Assembly: GCA_964441765.1 (NCBI GenBank)
Contig: CAYTVI010000002.1
Span: 12,341 to 76,340, forward strand
DNA from: Sulfurospirillum sp964441765
Lineage (GTDB): Bacteria; Campylobacterota; Campylobacteria; Campylobacterales; Sulfurospirillaceae
Reading direction: 5' to 3'
Length of the DNA: 64,000 nt
Position numbers and translations under genes: made by a program. Below the pieces are notes generated by a model. The model had not been told where the DNA came from. It saw only the letters and a program-made list of their open reading frames with translations, and did not search any database. Below, in pieces: positions 16,899 through 25,846 of the stretch (the stretch's first letter is position 1; every line of letters starts with the position of its first letter).

Positions 16899-17582
16899 AT
16901 GATAATATATGGCAAACAACTCATTTTACATCTGTTAGAACACTATCCTAAGCGTATAGAGACCATCTTTTTAGCCAAAGAGTGCGAGCCTAAGCTATTT
17001 TCCAAAATGGCACGGGTCACGGACAAAATTTGTCGCATCGATGAAAAAAAAGCACAGGCTCTGAGTCGTGGAGGAAATCATCAAGGTTTCATTGCGCAAA
17101 TCAAAGATGTGGAACTCACCTCTTTTAACGAAATCAAAAAAGGCTCTTTTTTGGTTGTGCTCGATGAGGTGACGGATGTGGGCAATATTGGGGCAATTGT
17201 TCGTAGTGCTTACGCTTTTGGCGCAGATGGGCTTATCTTAAGTGGCGTGAAAACATGCAATTTAGAAGCTATCTTACGTACCAGTTCAGCCGCTGCATTT
17301 GAGCTGCCTATTGCCGTATGTGCGTCAACCAAAGATATGATGAATGAACTCAAGCAGATAGGCTTTTCCCTTTACGGTGCTGATATGGGTGGTGTGGATG
17401 TGAAGGAAGTTACTTTTGCTCCTAAACGCGTACTCATCATGGGAAGCGAAGGTAAAGGGCTTTCTCCTAAAGTCAAAGAAAAACTTGATAAAGTAATCTC
17501 AATTAAGATGGCAAGAGCATTTGACTCGTTAAATGTCAGTGCTGCAGCTGCGATACTGTGTGATAGGATAGCCAATGGATAA
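16899..17582 (+). CDS. rlmB: TrmH/SpoU-family 23S rRNA 2'-O-methyltransferase (RlmB-like)
   Basis: A 227-residue SPOUT methyltransferase. The N-terminal substrate domain begins IIYGKQLILHLLEHYP. The catalytic domain has LDEVTDVGNIGAIVRSAYAFG, MGSEGKGLSPKVKEK and the final DSLNVSAAAAILCDRI, the three SpoU motifs with conserved Asn, Arg, Glu and Ser. RlmB methylates G2251 of 23S rRNA; the exact target is inferred from similarity. ATG 16899 gives the family's usual start; an upstream TTG would add six residues. It overlaps the next gene by eight bases. Confidence 0.9.
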   Translation: MIIYGKQLILHLLEHYPKRIETIFLAKECEPKLFSKMARVTDKICRIDEKKAQALSRGGNHQGFIAQIKDVELTSFNEIKKGSFLVVLDEVTDVGNIGAIVRSAYAFGADGLILSGVKTCNLEAILRTSSAAAFELPIAVCASTKDMMNELKQIGFSLYGADMGGVDVKEVTFAPKRVLIMGSEGKGLSPKVKEKLDKVISIKMARAFDSLNVSAAAAILCDRIANG

Positions 17583-18501
17583 AGATATCAGGGTCTTAGA
17601 AAAAATTGGTTTGCACGAAGTGTGCAAAAAAACGCATATTGAAGTCAAGCAATTGCAGTATATGATCAATGGTGAGTATGAAAAACTCAACAAAATCAAC
17701 ACACTTGGCTTTGTAAAAATTTTATCACGCGAATACAAAATTGATTTTACCGATTGGCTTGAAGGGTTCCATGATTATTGGGCAGAGCACAAAAGTGAAG
17801 AGGAGTTAGGCAAAGATAAAATTTTTGTTAGAGCCAAAAGTGATAAAGCTCCTAAAAAAATGGCAATACTCTTTCTTCTTCTTTTTCTTCTTGCAGGCAT
17901 TTTTGGCATTTTGTCTATCTTTAAGATTGAAGTTGATGTGGTTGAAATGTTCGATAAAGTCAAAACTCAGGCCATCAGCAACAATAGTACGATAGCAGCA
18001 TTTCAAAATCCTCCAGTGGTTGCAGAAGCAGCAAGTTCTATGGGGGTTAAAGTTGAAGAGCGTATTGTAGAAACTAACAGCAGCAATGCTACGGTTGAAG
18101 CCGTTGTTGTGAAAGTTGAAAACAATCAAACGCTTTTCACAGACTCCAATAGCAGCAATCAAACTATCCCTTCAACATCATTGGCGATAGAAAGTCAGCC
18201 TCTTGTAAATAATGTTCCTGCTAATCAAGCATTGATTGTTCCTAAGCGCAAAATTTGGATTGGTACGGTCTATCTTGATGAAGGAAAGCGAAAAGAGAGT
18301 ACGAGTGATACAAATTTGACGATTGATTTAACCAAACGACAGATTATCAAAACAGGAAATGGTTACTTTAAGCTCTCCTACGATGGAAGTGTCGAAGACT
18401 TTACCGAGCAAGGATCAACCCGTTTTTTAGTGGAAAATGGTACGCTCAAAAAGATATCAGAAGAGGTTTTTGTACAGCTTAATAAAGGAAAAAACTGGTG
18501 A
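17575..18501 (+). CDS. Single-span membrane protein with N-terminal HTH-like domain (RodZ-like architecture)
   Basis: A 308-residue protein of unknown function. Residues 1-75 are cytoplasmic, helical and resemble a degenerate helix-turn-helix. A basic stretch precedes one membrane helix at about 95-115 (MAILFLLLFLLAGIFGILSI). A low-complexity Asn/Ser/Val-rich linker follows, and the last 90 residues (about 220-308) are beta-rich with KIWIGTVYLDEGKRKE. HTH, TM, linker, beta domain is the layout of RodZ, but similarity is only architectural. It overlaps rlmB by 8 bases and the next gene by 4. I recall a membrane protein at this position in C. jejuni (around Cj0152c). Confidence 0.7.
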   Translation: MDKDIRVLEKIGLHEVCKKTHIEVKQLQYMINGEYEKLNKINTLGFVKILSREYKIDFTDWLEGFHDYWAEHKSEEELGKDKIFVRAKSDKAPKKMAILFLLLFLLAGIFGILSIFKIEVDVVEMFDKVKTQAISNNSTIAAFQNPPVVAEAASSMGVKVEERIVETNSSNATVEAVVVKVENNQTLFTDSNSSNQTIPSTSLAIESQPLVNNVPANQALIVPKRKIWIGTVYLDEGKRKESTSDTNLTIDLTKRQIIKTGNGYFKLSYDGSVEDFTEQGSTRFLVENGTLKKISEEVFVQLNKGKNW

Positions 18502-19310
18502 AAACATTTTTTTTCTGGCTTTGTTTGGCATTGCCTCTTTTTGCAAATACTCTCTTAGAAGATAAAATTAGAAGTTATATTGGTGATGCCAAGTATGAAA
18601 CACAGAAAAATCTTATTCATGTTCTTTTTGCATCTCCTGATACATTTTCAAAACCAGATGGTACGATTGACAGCGTTAAAGTGATTGATATTTTGAAGAA
18701 AAATGGTTTGATGCGCCTTTTGTATGACAAACCTGTTCATTTGAGATTAGCGTTTAGAACACAGCAAGAACCGCTTATTTTTCTTAAAATTATTAATGAA
18801 ACATTGGAACTGATGGGTTATAGTTATTTTTTAACCAACAATGCTTTGCGAGACCAAGCAGGTTTCGTGTGGGAAATTTATTTACAAACAGAACATATTG
18901 TTGACCCTGTTGCCTTTGCGAATGCCCTTGGGGCTAGAGGATGCACGATTACAAATATTATTAAAAACAGCGACCATTACTGGTTTTATGATATTTATTC
19001 AGAAAATGCCCATCTAGGGGTTAAAAGTATGGAATTAGGGGTTAATACCCATTTGGGTAAACCGCTTAAACCTTACTGGGTCAATATAAAAGGTTCTAAA
19101 GAGATTATGATTACCGCTCATGTAGGCGACCAATGGTTTCCTGATGTTGTTTTCTTTGATGAAGATTTAAGAGTTCTAAGTGAGATAAAAGCTGCGGAAT
19201 CAGCTAAAAATTTAAAGCTTAGAGTTCCTGAAAATACGGTATATCTCAAAATAAGTGATGCTGTCATGCTTGATAATATTAAGCGAGGCCTCTCTTTACA
19301 TGTAAAGTAA
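18498..19310 (+). CDS. Exported protein of unknown function
   Basis: A 270-residue protein with a signal peptide (MKTFFFWLCLALPLFA) and no later membrane span, so periplasmic. I recognise no enzyme motif. It is well conserved in position: the upstream gene encodes a membrane protein with a periplasmic beta domain and their reading frames overlap by four bases (GTGA), so the two may form one complex. The start is GTG 18498, fixed by the signal peptide. The last codons are within a TTTACATGTAAA copy (19295-19306), read as Leu-His-Val-Lys before the TAA. Confidence 0.72.
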   Translation: MKTFFFWLCLALPLFANTLLEDKIRSYIGDAKYETQKNLIHVLFASPDTFSKPDGTIDSVKVIDILKKNGLMRLLYDKPVHLRLAFRTQQEPLIFLKIINETLELMGYSYFLTNNALRDQAGFVWEIYLQTEHIVDPVAFANALGARGCTITNIIKNSDHYWFYDIYSENAHLGVKSMELGVNTHLGKPLKPYWVNIKGSKEIMITAHVGDQWFPDVVFFDEDLRVLSEIKAAESAKNLKLRVPENTVYLKISDAVMLDNIKRGLSLHVK

Positions 19311-19323
19311 CAAGGATATAAAA

Positions 19324-20544
19324 ATGTTTGATGAAATTAGATTTAATACGATTGATAGATTACCAGGATATGTTTTTGCTCAGATTAATGAGCTAAAGCT
19401 CGCTGCACGTCGTGCGGGAGATGATATCATTGATTTTTCGATGGGAAACCCTGATGGAAGAACACCGCAACATATTATTGATAAACTTGTAGAGTCTGCA
19501 CAAAAAGATGGAACACATGGCTACTCGGTGAGTAAAGGTATTTATAAACTACGCTTAGCGATTTGTAATTGGTATCAACGAAAATACGGTGTCACACTTG
19601 ATCCTAATACAGAAGCAGTAGCGACATTGGGTAGTAAAGAGGGTTTCGTGCATCTTGCACAAGCGATTATTAATCCAGGTGATGTTGCTGTTGTTCCAGA
19701 CCCTGCGTATCCTATTCATGCGTATGCGTTTATGATAGCAGGCGGGAATGTACATAAGTTTGGTTTAGACTATGATGAAAATTATGTTTTAGATAAAGAA
19801 GAATTTTTCAAAAAACTTAAAAAAGTTTTTCGTGAATCAGCACCAAAACCAAAATATGTTGTTGTAAATTTCCCACACAATCCAACATGTGTTACCACTG
19901 ATGTCTCTTTTTACGAAGAGCTTGTGGCTTATGCAAAAGAAGAGCGTTTTTATATCATTAGTGATATTGCTTATGCGGATTTATCGTTTGATGGATACGA
20001 AACACCCTCTATCTTTCAAGTTGAATGTGCACGTGATGTCGCTGTGGAGTGTTATACACTTTCAAAAAGCTACAATATGGCAGGCTGGCGCGTAGGCTTT
20101 GTCGTAGGCAATAAAAAGCTTGTGGGAGCGCTTCAAAAAATTAAATCATGGTTTGACTATGGGATGTTTACACCGATTCAAGTGGCTTCAACAGTTGCAC
20201 TTGATGGTCCACAAGAGTGTGTCGATGAGATTCGTGCAACGTATCAAAAAAGACGAGATGTTCTAGTTGAGAGTTTCACCAATGCAGGTTGGCCTATGGT
20301 AAAACCGCAATCGACGATGTTTGTATGGGCAAAAATTCCTGAAGCCGCAGCGCATTTAGGTAGTATGGAATTTGCAAAGCAACTTTTACAAGAAGCGAAA
20401 ATTGCGGTAAGTCCTGGGAATGGATTTGGTGAAGCGGGTGAGGGGTATGTGCGAATTGCGCTTATCGAAAATGAAAATCGCATCCGTCAAGCAGCTCGCA
20501 ATATTAAAAAATATTTGAAAAGTTTGGAAGGTTCAAAAGCATGA
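19324..20544 (+). CDS. alaC: Class I/II aminotransferase, AlaC-like (glutamate-pyruvate)
   Basis: A 406-residue PLP enzyme. The start IDRLPGYVFAQINELKLAAR and DIIDFSMGNPDG closely resemble E. coli AlaC (YfdZ). The PLP lysine is in TLSKSYNMAGWRVGF, and the substrate Arg is in EGYVRIALIENENRIRQA. AlaC makes alanine from pyruvate and glutamate. A broader role, including aspartate or diaminopimelate-type transamination, is possible. It sits directly upstream of hom with a 4-base overlap, which hints at aspartate-family metabolism. Confidence 0.85.
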   Translation: MFDEIRFNTIDRLPGYVFAQINELKLAARRAGDDIIDFSMGNPDGRTPQHIIDKLVESAQKDGTHGYSVSKGIYKLRLAICNWYQRKYGVTLDPNTEAVATLGSKEGFVHLAQAIINPGDVAVVPDPAYPIHAYAFMIAGGNVHKFGLDYDENYVLDKEEFFKKLKKVFRESAPKPKYVVVNFPHNPTCVTTDVSFYEELVAYAKEERFYIISDIAYADLSFDGYETPSIFQVECARDVAVECYTLSKSYNMAGWRVGFVVGNKKLVGALQKIKSWFDYGMFTPIQVASTVALDGPQECVDEIRATYQKRRDVLVESFTNAGWPMVKPQSTMFVWAKIPEAAAHLGSMEFAKQLLQEAKIAVSPGNGFGEAGEGYVRIALIENENRIRQAARNIKKYLKSLEGSKA

Positions 20545-21812
20545 TTCGTGTTGGTATTATCGGAGTTGGAACGGTTGGAAGTCACGTTGTTAAGATATTG
20601 CAAGAAAATGAAGATATTATCACCGCACGCAGTGGAAAAAAAATTGTTCCAGTGATGGGTGTGGTTAAAGATGCGACTAAAAAACGAGATATTTCCATTC
20701 CTTTAAGTACCAATGTCGACGATGTGTTAGAAAACCCTGAAGTGGATATTGTCTTAGAACTCATGGGTGGTGTTGATGAAGCCTATAGTATCGTGACACG
20801 TGCATTGAAAAATGGCAAAGCGGTTGTAACAGCTAACAAGGCCTTGTTAGCGTATCATCGTTATGCGCTTAAAGACTTAGCAGGCGATACACCCATAGGA
20901 TATGAGGCGAGTGTTGCTGGAGGCATTCCTATCATCAAGGCTTTGCGTGAGGGACTCAGTGCAAATCATATTGAAGCGATTAAAGGCATTATGAATGGTA
21001 CATGTAATTTTATTCTCACGAAAATGATGAATGAAAAAGCAGCCTTTACGGATGTCCTGAAAGAAGCCCAAGCTTTAGGCTATGCAGAAGCAGATCCAAC
21101 GTTTGATGTGGGCGGCTTTGACGCAGCGCATAAATTGCTCATTTTAGCCAGTATTGCTTATGGTATTGATGTAAAACCTGAAGAGATTTTAATTGAAGGT
21201 ATTGAGCATATCAGCTCTGAGGATATCTGTTTTGCGAAAGAGTTTGGTTATAACATTAAGCTTTTAACAATCGCTAAAAAAAGTGGCGACAAAGTAGAAC
21301 TACGTGTTCACCCAGCGCTTGTTCCTATGAGTCAAATGATCGCAAAAGTGGATGGTGTGATGAATGGTATCAGCGTGATAGGTGATCGCGTGGGTGAAAC
21401 GATGTATTATGGTCCAGGAGCAGGTGGAAGTGCAACAGCTAGTGCTGTGGTTTCTGATTTGATTGATATCGCAAGACATGCTCAAAATTCACCGATGTTA
21501 GGATTTATTAAGCCCTTAGAGAAAAGTGGATTAACATTAATGGATAAAAATGAAATTTGCACCCAGTACTATATTCGTGTGAGTGTGACGGATAAAATAG
21601 GTGTTTTATCACAAATCTCCAATATCTTAGGCAAGCACAATATCTCTATTAGTAGTTTTTTACAAAAGCAAGATGCACTTAAAAGTAATTGTGCGGTACT
21701 TCTTTTTTCAACCCATGCATGTAAAGAAAAAGAGATACAAAATGCACTCAGTGAATTAAGTGCTTTAGAATTTGTAGAAGTTAAGCCTGCGATGATTCGT
21801 ATCGAGGCGTGA
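20541..21812 (+). CDS. hom: Homoserine dehydrogenase
   Basis: A 423-residue NAD(P)-dependent enzyme reducing aspartate semialdehyde to homoserine for threonine and methionine. The dinucleotide fold begins GVGTVGSHVV, and catalytic-domain signatures are GGIPIIKALREGL, GIMNGTCNFILTKM and AEADPTFDVGGFDAAHK. The C-terminal ACT domain (from about residue 350, RVSVTDKIGVLSQISNIL) suggests feedback control by threonine. ATG overlaps the aminotransferase stop (ATGA). Confidence 0.97.
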   Translation: MIRVGIIGVGTVGSHVVKILQENEDIITARSGKKIVPVMGVVKDATKKRDISIPLSTNVDDVLENPEVDIVLELMGGVDEAYSIVTRALKNGKAVVTANKALLAYHRYALKDLAGDTPIGYEASVAGGIPIIKALREGLSANHIEAIKGIMNGTCNFILTKMMNEKAAFTDVLKEAQALGYAEADPTFDVGGFDAAHKLLILASIAYGIDVKPEEILIEGIEHISSEDICFAKEFGYNIKLLTIAKKSGDKVELRVHPALVPMSQMIAKVDGVMNGISVIGDRVGETMYYGPGAGGSATASAVVSDLIDIARHAQNSPMLGFIKPLEKSGLTLMDKNEICTQYYIRVSVTDKIGVLSQISNILGKHNISISSFLQKQDALKSNCAVLLFSTHACKEKEIQNALSELSALEFVEVKPAMIRIEA

Positions 21813-21816
21813 TTTT

Positions 21817-22143
21817 ATGAGCTTAGAAGATGGAAAGATGGCTGAACAAAAAGCCTCTTTCCATCTTCAAGCGCTAGGCTATACGATTCTTACATGTAAT
21901 TTCCATTCTAAATTTGGTGAAATTGATATTATCGCACAAAAAGAGGGTGTGATTCATTTTTGTGAAGTTAAATTTTCACATAAGTATGACCCTCTTTGGC
22001 GTGTTACCCCTTCAAAATTAGCAAAAATTATTAAAACAATAGGGTATTATTTTTTACGTTATCCCTCTTCTCATGATTATCAAATAGATGCTATTTTAGT
22101 GACTCAGGAAAAAATTGAAATAATAAAAAATATTAGTTACTAA
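21817..22143 (+). CDS. yraN: YraN (UPF0102) family nuclease-fold protein
   Basis: A 108-residue protein of the UPF0102 family, which has a restriction-endonuclease-like fold. Motifs seen are KMAEQKASFHLQALGYTIL, KFGEIDIIAQ (catalytic-type Asp) and IHFCEVKFSH (Glu-x-Lys). Molecular function is unsettled in the family; links to DNA repair or Holliday structures have been suggested. It starts four bases after hom. A TTACATGTAA copy is at 21890-21899. Confidence 0.88.
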   Translation: MSLEDGKMAEQKASFHLQALGYTILTCNFHSKFGEIDIIAQKEGVIHFCEVKFSHKYDPLWRVTPSKLAKIIKTIGYYFLRYPSSHDYQIDAILVTQEKIEIIKNISY

Positions 22144-22187
22144 AAAAATAACCTCTAATGCTATGGTTATTTTAAAGTTACTGGGAG

Positions 22188-22193
22188 TATAAT
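22188..22193 (+). promoter_or_regulatory. -10 box for trxA
   Basis: TATAAT preceded by CTGGGAG, 35 bases before the trxA ATG. The ribosome site TTGGAGAA lies between. Confidence 0.5.
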
Positions 22194-22228
22194 AAAGACA
22201 TTCATTAAAATTATAATTGGAGAAAACA

Positions 22229-22546
22229 ATGGGAAAATATTTAGAGTTAAATGCATCAAACTTTGACAGTACAGTAGCAGAAGGTGTAGCGTTAGTAGAC
22301 TTTTGGGCACCATGGTGCGGACCTTGTCGTATGATTGCTCCTGTAATTGACGAACTTGCTGGTGATTTTGATGGTAAAGCAAAAATTTGTAAAGTCAATA
22401 CCGATGAAGAGCAAGATGTTGCAATTAAATATGGCATTCGTTCAATCCCAACCATCCTTTTCTTCAAAAATGGTGAATTGGTTGACCAAATGATTGGTGC
22501 ATCATCAAAGCAAGTTTTAGCTGATAAAATTAATTCTCTTCTTTAG
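22229..22546 (+). CDS. trxA: Thioredoxin
   Basis: A 105-residue thioredoxin with the active site WCGPC (Cys30, Cys33) and the cis-proline loop RSIPTILFF. It reduces protein disulfides with electrons from TrxB encoded just downstream. ATG 22229 is chosen because TTGGAGAA is well placed upstream and MGKYLELN is the family's usual beginning. A hairpin at 22558-22583 separates it from trxB. Confidence 0.97.
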   Translation: MGKYLELNASNFDSTVAEGVALVDFWAPWCGPCRMIAPVIDELAGDFDGKAKICKVNTDEEQDVAIKYGIRSIPTILFFKNGELVDQMIGASSKQVLADKINSLL

Positions 22547-22557
22547 CAAATAAATCT

Positions 22558-22583
22558 CAAGGGAGATTAGCCAAACTCCCTTG
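22558..22583 (+). terminator. Hairpin between trxA and trxB
   Basis: CAAGGGAG (22558-22565) pairs with CTCCCTTG (22576-22583) across a ten-base loop. There is no T-tract after it, so it is more likely a 3' stabilising or partially terminating element than a full terminator. Confidence 0.45.
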
Positions 22584-22678
22584 ACTACACAAATACCTCT
22601 TTTGGATTATTAAATGTTGTATAACCGATGTGACTATGCGTTAGAACGTTTTAGTCTTTACTCTCAAAAGGAAAAATC

Positions 22679-23611
22679 ATGTTAGATTTAGCAATTATCG
22701 GTGGAGGCCCTGCAGGCTTAAGTGCTGGATTGTATGCGACTCGTGGTGGTTTGAAAAATGTTGTTATGTTTGAAAAAGGCATGCCAGGTGGTCAGATTAC
22801 CAGTAGTAGCGAAATTGAAAATTATCCAGGTAGCCCTGAGATTTTAAGTGGACTTGATTTTATGGCATCATGGCCAGAACAATGTATGCGTTTTGGTTTA
22901 AAGCATGCTATGGAAGAAGTGACACGTGTTTCAAAAAATAGCGATGGTACGTTTAATATCGCCCTAAGTGGTGGTAAGCAAGAGAGTGCGAAAAGTGTGA
23001 TTGTTTGTACAGGAGCAACGCCAAAGCGTGCAAACTTTGAAGGTGAAGCAGAGTTCTTTGGACGAGGCGTTAGTACGTGTGCAACATGCGATGGCTTTTT
23101 CTATAAAAATAAAGAAGTGGTAGCGTTGGGTGGTGGCGATACAGCACTCGAAGAAGCGCTTTATCTTTCACATATTTGTTCAAAAGTGTATTTAGTGCAT
23201 CGCAGAGATACGTTTAGAGCAAGCCCTAGTACGGTTGAAAAAGTAAAAAATAATCCTAAAATTGAACTTGTATTAAACGTCGATGTTAAAAAAGCATACG
23301 GCGATAAGATGGGTTTAAATGGACTTATCGTTGTTGATAGAGCAGGTAATGAACGTGATATTGCTGTTCCTGGTGTTTTTGTCTTTGTGGGTATGAATGT
23401 CAACAATAGCATTTTAAAACAAGAAGATGGGCAATTTTTATGTGATATGGATGAAAATGGCAATGTCGTCGTTGACTTGAGCATGAAAACATCCGTCACA
23501 GGGTTATTCGCAGCAGGCGATATTCGTATAAAGGCTTCTAAACAAGTGGTGTGTGCCGCAGGTGATGGCGCAACAGCGGGTATTCAAGCATTAGAATACG
23601 TAAATCATTAA
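22679..23611 (+). CDS. trxB: Thioredoxin reductase
   Basis: A 310-residue FAD/NADPH enzyme. The FAD-binding GGGPAGLSAG is at residues 8-17, the redox-active CATC (Cys134, Cys137) follows, then the NADPH-binding GGGDTALEEAL, and the C-terminal FAD motif GLFAAGDIR. It is paired with trxA upstream. The AAAAGGAAAAATC ribosome site supports ATG 22679. Residues and length are standard. Confidence 0.96.
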   Translation: MLDLAIIGGGPAGLSAGLYATRGGLKNVVMFEKGMPGGQITSSSEIENYPGSPEILSGLDFMASWPEQCMRFGLKHAMEEVTRVSKNSDGTFNIALSGGKQESAKSVIVCTGATPKRANFEGEAEFFGRGVSTCATCDGFFYKNKEVVALGGGDTALEEALYLSHICSKVYLVHRRDTFRASPSTVEKVKNNPKIELVLNVDVKKAYGDKMGLNGLIVVDRAGNERDIAVPGVFVFVGMNVNNSILKQEDGQFLCDMDENGNVVVDLSMKTSVTGLFAAGDIRIKASKQVVCAAGDGATAGIQALEYVNH

Positions 23612-23630
23612 TAAATGAAGGTATAAAAGA

Positions 23631-24398
23631 ATGATAAATGTGGGAATTCACGGTTCAACGGGGCGTGTAGGTAGATTGCTCATTGAAAATCTCATGAAAG
23701 ATACCGATGCAAAACCATCGGTACTTCATGCGATTGATGATTTTGGATTTGCAACTCCTAAAGATGCCATTATCACAGAGAGTGTCGCAACATTGTTAAC
23801 GCAAAGTGATGTGGTGATTGATTTTACGATTTCTATGGGAACTCAGACCCTTCTTGAACATGCCCTTGCAAATCCTAAACCTCTTGTGATTGGTACGACA
23901 GGTTTAGATGAACATCAGCAAAATCTTTTGAAAGAGGCCGCAACGCTGATGCCAATTTTGTATTCAACCAATATGTCTTTAGGGGTAGCTGTACTTAATC
24001 GCTTGGTAGAATTAGCATCTAAGAGTTTAAGTGATTTTGATATCGAAATTGTTGAACAGCATCACCGTTATAAGAAAGATGCTCCAAGTGGTACGGCTTT
24101 AACACTTGGTGAACATGCAGCACGAGGACGAGGGCTTAACTTAGATGATGTACGAGTGAGTGGACGTAACGGTTTGATTGGAGAGCGCACAAAAGATGAA
24201 ATAGCAATCATGGCGTTGCGTGGTGGTGACATTGTAGGACGTCACACCGTAGGTTTTTACAATGATGGTGAATTTATTGAAATGAACCATACGGCTACAA
24301 GTCGTGATACGTTTGCAAAAGGTGCCATCAAAGCAGCAAAGTGGATTACGAAACAACCCAATGGTCTCTATACGATTAGCGACTGTTTGGGATTATAA
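23631..24398 (+). CDS. dapB: 4-hydroxy-tetrahydrodipicolinate reductase
   Basis: A 255-residue enzyme of lysine and meso-diaminopimelate synthesis. It has N-terminal GSTGRVGRLL for NAD(P)H binding, the family motif EIVEQHHRYKKDAPSGTA with catalytic His and Lys, and a C-terminal substrate loop. It starts 19 bases after trxB and ends 14 bases before purF, so it is probably part of the same transcript. Confidence 0.96.
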   Translation: MINVGIHGSTGRVGRLLIENLMKDTDAKPSVLHAIDDFGFATPKDAIITESVATLLTQSDVVIDFTISMGTQTLLEHALANPKPLVIGTTGLDEHQQNLLKEAATLMPILYSTNMSLGVAVLNRLVELASKSLSDFDIEIVEQHHRYKKDAPSGTALTLGEHAARGRGLNLDDVRVSGRNGLIGERTKDEIAIMALRGGDIVGRHTVGFYNDGEFIEMNHTATSRDTFAKGAIKAAKWITKQPNGLYTISDCLGL

Positions 24399-24412
24399 AA
24401 AGAGGAATTTTT

Positions 24413-25800
24413 ATGTGTGCAATTGTTGGGATATTTGATGTTAAGCATGCTTCTAAGATAGCGTATTATGCACTTTTTGCTATGCAACATCGAGGGCAAG
24501 AAGCAACGGGGATCAGTGCGAGTGATGGAAAAAAAATTAGAACATTTAAAGACAATGGCTTAGTAACAGAAGTGTTCAATGAGCAAAATCTTGCTTTCTT
24601 GCATGGAAATATGGCTATTGGTCATAATCGCTATTCGACAGCAGGAAGTGACTCTGTGCGTGATGCACAGCCCGTCGCAGCTAGCTATAAACTTGGAGAT
24701 ATCTCTGTTGTTCATAATGGAAATTTGATTAATAAGCATGAGGTTCGTAGCAAACTGATTGAACAAGGTGCCATTTTTCAATCATCTATGGATACAGAAA
24801 ATATTATTCATCTTATCGCACGCTCTCAAAAAAGTAAACTTCAAGACCGTATCGTTGAAGCTTTACATGTCATCAAAGGTGCGTATTGTCTTTTGATTCA
24901 AAGTCGCTCTAAAATGTTTGCCATTCGTGATCGTTATGGNNNNNNNNNNNNNNNNNNNNNNNNNNNNNNNNNNNNNNNNNNNNNNNNNNNNNNNNNNNNN
25001 NNNNNNNNNNNNNNNNNNNNNNNNNNNNNNNNNNNNNNNCAAGTGAAACGTGTGCTCTTGATTTGGTGGATGCTGAATTTGTTCGAGATGTCAGACCAGG
25101 TGAAATGGTTATTTTTGAACATGGTAAAGAGACGTTTGAAAGTGTTCAACTTTTTGAACCAGATCCGCATGTGTGTGCTTTTGAATTTATCTATTTTGCA
25201 AGACCAGATAGTGTGATTGAAGGCAAAAATGTCTATGCAACACGCAAAAAAATGGGTATGAAACTAGCAGAACTCTCTCCTGTAGAAGCTGACTTTGTTA
25301 TTCCTGTCCCTGATAGCGGTGTCAGTGCTGCTTTAGGATATGCGCAACAAAGTGGGATTCCTTTTGAAATGGCGATTGTTCGAAATCACTATGTGGGACG
25401 AACGTTTATTGAACCAACACAAGCGGTACGCGATTTAAAAGTGAAACTCAAACTTTCCCCTATTCATAAAATCTTACAAGGTAAAAAGATTGTTGTGATT
25501 GATGATAGTATTGTAAGAGGTACAACTTCTCGTCAGATTGTAAAACTCCTCAAGCGTGCAGGGGCAAGTGAAGTGCATATGCGTATAGCCTCTCCTACGA
25601 TTGAACATCCATGTCTTTATGGTATAGATACGCCTAGTTATAAAGAGTTGATTAGTGCGAATAAAAATGTTGAAGAAGTGAGAGAATATATCGGTGCTGA
25701 TTCTTTAGCTTTTTTAAGCATTGATGCTTTGAAAGAAAGCATTGGGAATGATATGAACTACTCTTTAGTCAGTTTTGATGGAAATTATTTTATAAAATAA
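24413..25800 (+). CDS. purF: Amidophosphoribosyltransferase, interrupted by an N-run assembly gap
   Basis: This enzyme makes phosphoribosylamine, the first committed step of purine synthesis. The left part starts MCAIVGIFDV, so Cys2 is the glutaminase nucleophile with no propeptide, and runs to FAIRDRYG. One hundred Ns (24940-25039) follow, then SETCALDLVDAEFVRDV onward, with the PRPP site VVIDDSIVRGTTS. The frames on the two sides differ only because the N run is an arbitrary length: the missing length must be 2 modulo 3. From the family about 50 bases (16 residues plus partial codons) should be absent, giving about 445 residues. The gene is probably intact in the organism. Confidence 0.93.
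24940..25039. other. Scaffold gap of 100 Ns within purF
   Basis: Exactly 100 undetermined bases. The flanks show no duplication, so real sequence is missing, estimated at about 50 bases from the PurF family. Confidence 0.95.
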
Positions 25801-25813
25801 CCTTATTTGGCAT

Positions 25814-25840
25814 AGGTATTTGGGTAAAGCCCAAATACCT
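25814..25840. terminator. Bidirectional terminator between purF and the DUF2393-like operon
   Basis: AGGTATTTGGG (25814-25824) pairs perfectly with CCCAAATACCT (25830-25840) around loop TAAAG. ACTCTTTT follows on the plus strand, and A-rich and T-rich flanks serve the minus strand. It lies between two convergent genes. No TTTACATGTAAA copy is present here. Confidence 0.8.
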
Positions 25841-25846
25841 ACTCTT

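Noticed and set aside
24413..25800. purF as two separate genes
   Set aside because: The two parts are the N- and C-terminal portions of one PurF with adjoining family sequence, separated only by Ns.
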